Below are positions 61,001 to 64,000 of a DNA stretch of 64,000 nt, piece after piece. Both the position numbers and the translations under genes were made by a program. The notes under the pieces were generated by a model, which was not told the origin of the DNA, did not search any database, and worked only from the letters and a program-made list of their open reading frames with translations. Within the stretch, counting starts at the first letter, position 1. Every line of letters starts with the position of its first letter. The stretch comes from Branchiostoma floridae. Its lineage: Eukaryota; Chordata; Leptocardii; Amphioxiformes; Branchiostomatidae. Where the stretch lies: the NCBI RefSeq assembly GCF_000003815.2, contig NC_049983.1, positions 5,039,246 to 5,103,245 on the forward strand. The letters are read 5' to 3'.

Positions 61001-63753
61001 CCGCGGAACGTGCCCTTTTTCAAAGAGGATATGCCAACTCCCCTAAGCCACAAGTCCTTCAACATCTTAAACCCTCGGAAGATTCCCGAAGGCACATTGC
61101 CAAGAGGATTTCCGGACAGATCCAGGTATTTGAGTTGATAAGACACACCTGACAGGTACATGGGCACCTCCGTCAGCAGGTTATTGGTAATGTACAGTCC
61201 CTCCAGGTTCTTCAGCCCGTCAAAAGCGTGATCAGCCATACCTTCGCTCGAGATGAAGTTATTTTGTAACTCCAGAACTTTTAAGTTACTCAGGTACCTA
61301 AATGCCCCATTTGGGATGTTAGTAATATTGTTGTTGTTCAAGTATAAGCGAGTCGTCCTGCGAGGAACATTGTCTGGAACTGTTGTCAGACCGATCCTGC
61401 TACAGTCCACGTACCTTTTCTTACATTTACACCCCCTGGGACACTTTTTGCGGCTTTTCCCCCGGTAGTACGTAACTGATTCTCCTACGATGAAAGACCG
61501 CTCATCCAAACCTTTTATTTCCGTTGTGTCGAAGTCATCTTCATCTGTCATTTCGTCTCCGTTGTCTGTCTGGTGTTCTGTTAGGCTGGTGGTTTGAGAT
61601 TTGGTCTTTACCTTGAAGTCCACGTCATCGTTGTCCTGGTCACAGTCGTGGCTGGTGAGAGTGATGAGAGACCTGCCGCCGTTCCGCTCGGGAAGGAAGC
61701 AGGAGATGTTGGTCATGTAAGGGATGTGCACACGGGTGGACAGCATCCAGTCCCGCAGCCAGCACATCCGCTCGTCACATTTCCACTGGTTATCGTGCAT
61801 CGTCACCACGTACAGGGACGGGACCTGCTTGAACGTGAACTCATCTAGCGTCTCCAGTCCGCAGTCGTCGATGGCAAGCGTCTTCAACCTTCCCAATGTG
61901 AGGAAGGCGTTTTTGTCGATGGTCTGTAACATGGTGTTTCCTGAGAGGAAGATGGAGGCGAGATGAGGCAGATTTGTGAACACACCTCTGTCCAGGGTCT
62001 TCAGGTGCATGTTACGTGCGTCCAGGTACTCGATAGCGGGCGCGCCTTCCAGGGCAGCTGGTGGAAGCTCCGAGATCGGGTTGCCTCTCACCACAAGGCG
62101 GCGAAGGTACGGCAGTCGCTGTAGAGCTTCCTTAGGAAAGACGGTCATGTCGTTATTCTCCAGGTTGAGTATCTCCAGCCTAACAAAAGAGAAAAGGGGA
62201 AACGTAGAGTCACGCGCTGTAACCCGCGTCCAGCGCATTCTTAAACGCTATAAGGTTCTTAGACACAGATGAGGGAATGCAAGTTATAGACGATTTATGA
62301 GGCAAATATGTCAATTTCTTTGTCATAATAGGACTAGACTACATCTAATGCATGCAATACATGTACATTGTTGTTCCATCTTCTACATTGTTGCTCAATC
62401 TACTACATTGTTGCTCAATCAACTAAATTGTGGCTCAATCTACTAGTGGATTGAGCCACAATGTAGTAGCTTGAGCCACAATGTAGTAGCTTGAGCCACA
62501 ATGTAGTAGCTTGAGCCACAATGTAGTAGATTGAGCCACAGTGTAGTAGATTGAGCCACATTGTAGTAGATTGAGCCACAGTGAAGTAGCTATAGATTGA
62601 GCCACAGTGAAGTACATTGAGCCACAGTGTAGTAGATTGAGCCACAGTGTAGTAGATTGAGCCAGAATGTAGTAGATTGAGCCACCGTGTAGTAGATTGA
62701 GCCAGAATGTAGTAGATTGAGCCACCGTGTAGTAGATTGAGCCAGAATGTAGTAGATTGAGCCACCGTGTAGTAGATTGAGCCAGAATGTAGTAGATTGA
62801 GCCACCGTGTAGTAGATTAAGCCACCATGTAGTAGATTGAGCCACAGTGTAGTAGATTAAGCCACCATGTAGTAGATTAAGCCACAGTGTAGTAGATTAA
62901 GCCACCATGTAGTAGATTGAGCCACCATGTAGTAGATTAAGCCACCATGTAGTAGATTGAGCCACCATGTAGTAGATTAAGCCACCATGTAGTAGATTGA
63001 GCCACAGTGTAGTAGATAGAGACACATTTTTCTTAGGTGGGGGTGGAGTTGGATCACGTCTGACGGCAAAGGCATGCCCCTAGGTGATTTGTCACTTGTA
63101 TTCTGTGTAAGTCTGCAGTAGGACAGGTGGCAATTTGGATGCGCTGACGTGTTGTGTTGTGTTGTGTAAAAAATACCAAAGCTTTGTACTATTAAGAACT
63201 CTGTTTAAATACAAACCACAGCTTACCTGTCCATCCCACTGAACGATTCCGGAAAGACTTCCTCAAGTCCGGTTTTCCGGAGCTTCAACTCCCGCAGACT
63301 ATGCAGGGAGGAGAAAGCTCCCCTAGGAACCTGCAAAATGCTGTTTTCGGATAGATCCAGGTAAACTAACTCTCGCGTTAACGCCTTCAGTTGCTCCACG
63401 GGAACTGCAGTAAGTGAGTTGTTCGTTAGGTGGAGTTCTTTCAGAAATCTCAAACCCTGGAAAGCATTTCTGGACAAGCCTTCTTCTGTTATCTGATTTC
63501 TGTCCAAATAAAGGACTGTCAAGTTAGCTAAGCCTGCAAATCCACCGGATGGAATACTTGTCATCTTGTTTCCACACAGGAAAAGTTCGGTTGTGTTCCT
63601 CGGTATGTTGTCAGGAATAGTGTCCAGTTCCCGCTCAGAGCAGTCGACAGTTGTACCCGTACATGTACATGGCTGAGGGCAGGCGTGCGTGCTGACCGTC
63701 AGGAGGAGTAGGCTTGCCAGCCACAGTACTACCCCCGGCTTGACTAATGCCAT
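49038..63753 (-). CDS. LRR gene B: giant secreted 8-module SLRP-like LRR protein (2,913 aa, 10 coding exons)
   Basis: Exons: 63753-63227, 62179-58080, 57161-57063, 56877-56702, 56502-56315, 55900-53196, 52905-52716, 51819-51701, 51191-50980 and 49463-49038. All borders are GT-AG and phases 2,1,1,0,2,1,2,1,0 chain to 8,742 nt. The donors after 53196 and 52716 are weak (gtttgt, gtcagt). The start is ATG 63753, after acceptor ccctacag (exon from 63758); it opens a signal peptide ([18 protein letters not shown]). LRRNT caps begin near residues 24, 420, 788, 1172, 1578, 1850, 2134 and 2379. Modules 1-7 end in LRRCT caps, while module 8 has 21 LRRs and no LRRCT. The third exon encodes only a Pro/Thr linker. 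There is no membrane segment, so an extracellular-matrix role is likely. It is a tandem paralogue of LRR gene A. Confidence 0.88.
49041..53855 (-). other. terminal LRR module of gene B (21 LRRs as 7 triplets, split by four introns)
   Basis: Residues of about 2379-2913. LRRNT ([15 protein letters not shown]), then 21 LRRs in 25-26-20 order, for example [12 protein letters not shown], then [14 protein letters not shown], then [12 protein letters not shown]. It ends nine residues into the next repeat (SEEQVEITL), at the same point as gene A. Introns interrupt it after 53196, 52716, 51701 and 50980. Confidence 0.85.
52135..52297 (-). mobile_element. tRNA-derived SINE in a gene B intron
   Basis: On the minus strand the head reads TGGCCGAGTGGGTAGAG (A-box region), and about 30 nt later GAGTTCGATCC (B box), as in a tRNA-like polymerase III promoter. 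It is followed by 'ccgagtcataccaaattaaa' and an AT-rich tail. It does not fold as a complete functional tRNA with a clear anticodon arm, so it is called a SINE. It lies between exons 52905-52716 and 51819-51701. Confidence 0.75.
54600..54900 (-). other. linker of gene B with clustered Ser-Gly sites
   Basis: Between LRRCT 6 and LRRNT 7. It contains [16 protein letters not shown] (about residue 2060), a pair of Ser-Gly dipeptides in acidic context that resembles chondroitin/dermatan sulfate attachment sites, and further on YDEEDTGED just before the LRRNT. Modification is inferred. Confidence 0.6.
55440..55690 (-). other. linker of gene B: acidic run then Thr/Pro/Arg-rich
   Basis: Between LRRCT 5 and LRRNT 6. 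It contains [10 protein letters not shown] (about residue 1789), a Ser-Gly directly after five glutamates, followed by a basic Pro/Thr/Arg stretch ([20 protein letters not shown]). The acidic-then-basic pattern is unlike the other linkers. Confidence 0.6.
57490..57640. repeat. dispersed repeat with taaccccag-type hairpin, copy 2 (inverted to 37684)
   Basis: Contains 'cttacacaatctctccctgg', 'ctggggttaatgccccc' and 'ctaggagcgcgattttagtc', the reverse complement of the block at 37684-37780. It sits in the gene B intron between exons ending at 58080 and starting at 57161. Confidence 0.6.
62372..63020. repeat. 20-bp minisatellite with an orientation switch
   Basis: From about 62449 to 63019, some 28 copies of a unit near 'ttgagccacagtgtagtaga' run head to tail, with subfamilies (cagaatg, ccgtg, ccatg) arranged in alternating pairs. 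From about 62372 to 62440 three or four copies run in the opposite orientation ('ctacattgttgctcaat'). The switch is a palindrome centred near 62445. It lies in the first coding intron of LRR gene B. Frames across it are artefacts. Confidence 0.95.
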
Positions 63754-64000
63754 GGCAACTGTAGGGACACAGAGGTAAAAGTCAAAGTCACTGCGCGTCT
63801 GTAACAGACACATAGTGTCCATCTATATTTCTATAGAACTTGAACTAGAACTTGAACTAGAAGTATGACAAAAGAAACACACACACACACACACACACCA
63901 AAATTATTCAAGAACATGACTTGTGCATATTTATTGACATACACATTCATTTTCCGCCACCAGCTACCCTGGGTGCCAGACCGGACCAGGCGACCAGGCA
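63754..64000. other. 5' flank of LRR gene B with (CA)n microsatellite
   Basis: An acceptor-like site ends at 63759, so the true 5' UTR exon lies further upstream, probably beyond the window. A CA repeat occupies about 63875-63899, preceded by a short 'cttgaactagaa' repeat. No promoter can be assigned. Confidence 0.6.

Noticed and set aside
62415-62845. Minus-strand frames repeating [18 protein letters not shown]
   Set aside because: They read through the 20-bp minisatellite in a gene B intron; three units (60 bp) keep the frame open. There is no gene.
63754-63822. Upstream ATG at 63822 in gene B
   Set aside because: The 23 residues from it are polar, and an acceptor (ccctacag) ends at 63759. 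The ATG at 63753 gives a clean signal peptide.

Overview
This is eukaryotic, almost certainly amphioxus (Branchiostoma), nuclear DNA. The evidence is GT-AG introns of 0.1-2 kb, two assembly gaps (1971-2522 and 17450-18029), many short dispersed TIR elements and tRNA-derived SINEs, and AT-rich repeats with the recurring phrase 'tttgcataattaatgag' that I associate with cephalochordate genomes. The species is not determined. There is no bacterial-type content.

Layout. (1) 1-4616: repeats and one gap, no gene recognised. (2) 4617-14147, plus strand: nine exons, all in phase, encoding a CENP-P-like kinetochore protein (CENPP). Its first coding exon is not identified, and its introns hold a hAT-like MITE, a SINE, copies of a palindromic MITE family and a 59-bp tandem array that duplicates a splice donor. 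(3) 14193-18676: a 4.5-kb foldback element with long inverted ends, beginning 46 nt after the CENPP stop codon. (4) 20727-30758, minus strand: a two-coding-exon gene for a secreted 3,253-residue leucine-rich-repeat protein (LRR gene A). (5) 30.8-49.0 kb: repeat-rich intergenic DNA with a non-LTR retrotransposon tail, a Penelope-like element fragment flanked by inverted repeats, several MITEs, a 21-bp satellite and simple repeats. (6) 49038-63753, minus strand: a ten-coding-exon gene for a second secreted LRR protein, 2,913 residues (LRR gene B).

How it fits together. Genes A and B are tandem paralogues with one architecture: signal peptide, eight modules each opened by a four-cysteine LRRNT cap, seven of them closed by an LRRCT cap, and a last module of exactly 21 LRRs (seven triplets of about 71 residues) that stops without an LRRCT. 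The triplet spacing and LRRNT caps are those of small leucine-rich proteoglycans (SLRPs), and the linkers carry Ser-Gly sites in acidic context and acidic tyrosine clusters, so both may be giant extracellular-matrix proteoglycans. In human, CENPP hosts the SLRP-type genes ECM2, ASPN, OMD and OGN on its opposite strand. Here a CENPP orthologue lies beside SLRP-like genes, again on the opposite strand. That shared arrangement is the most interesting observation in the window.
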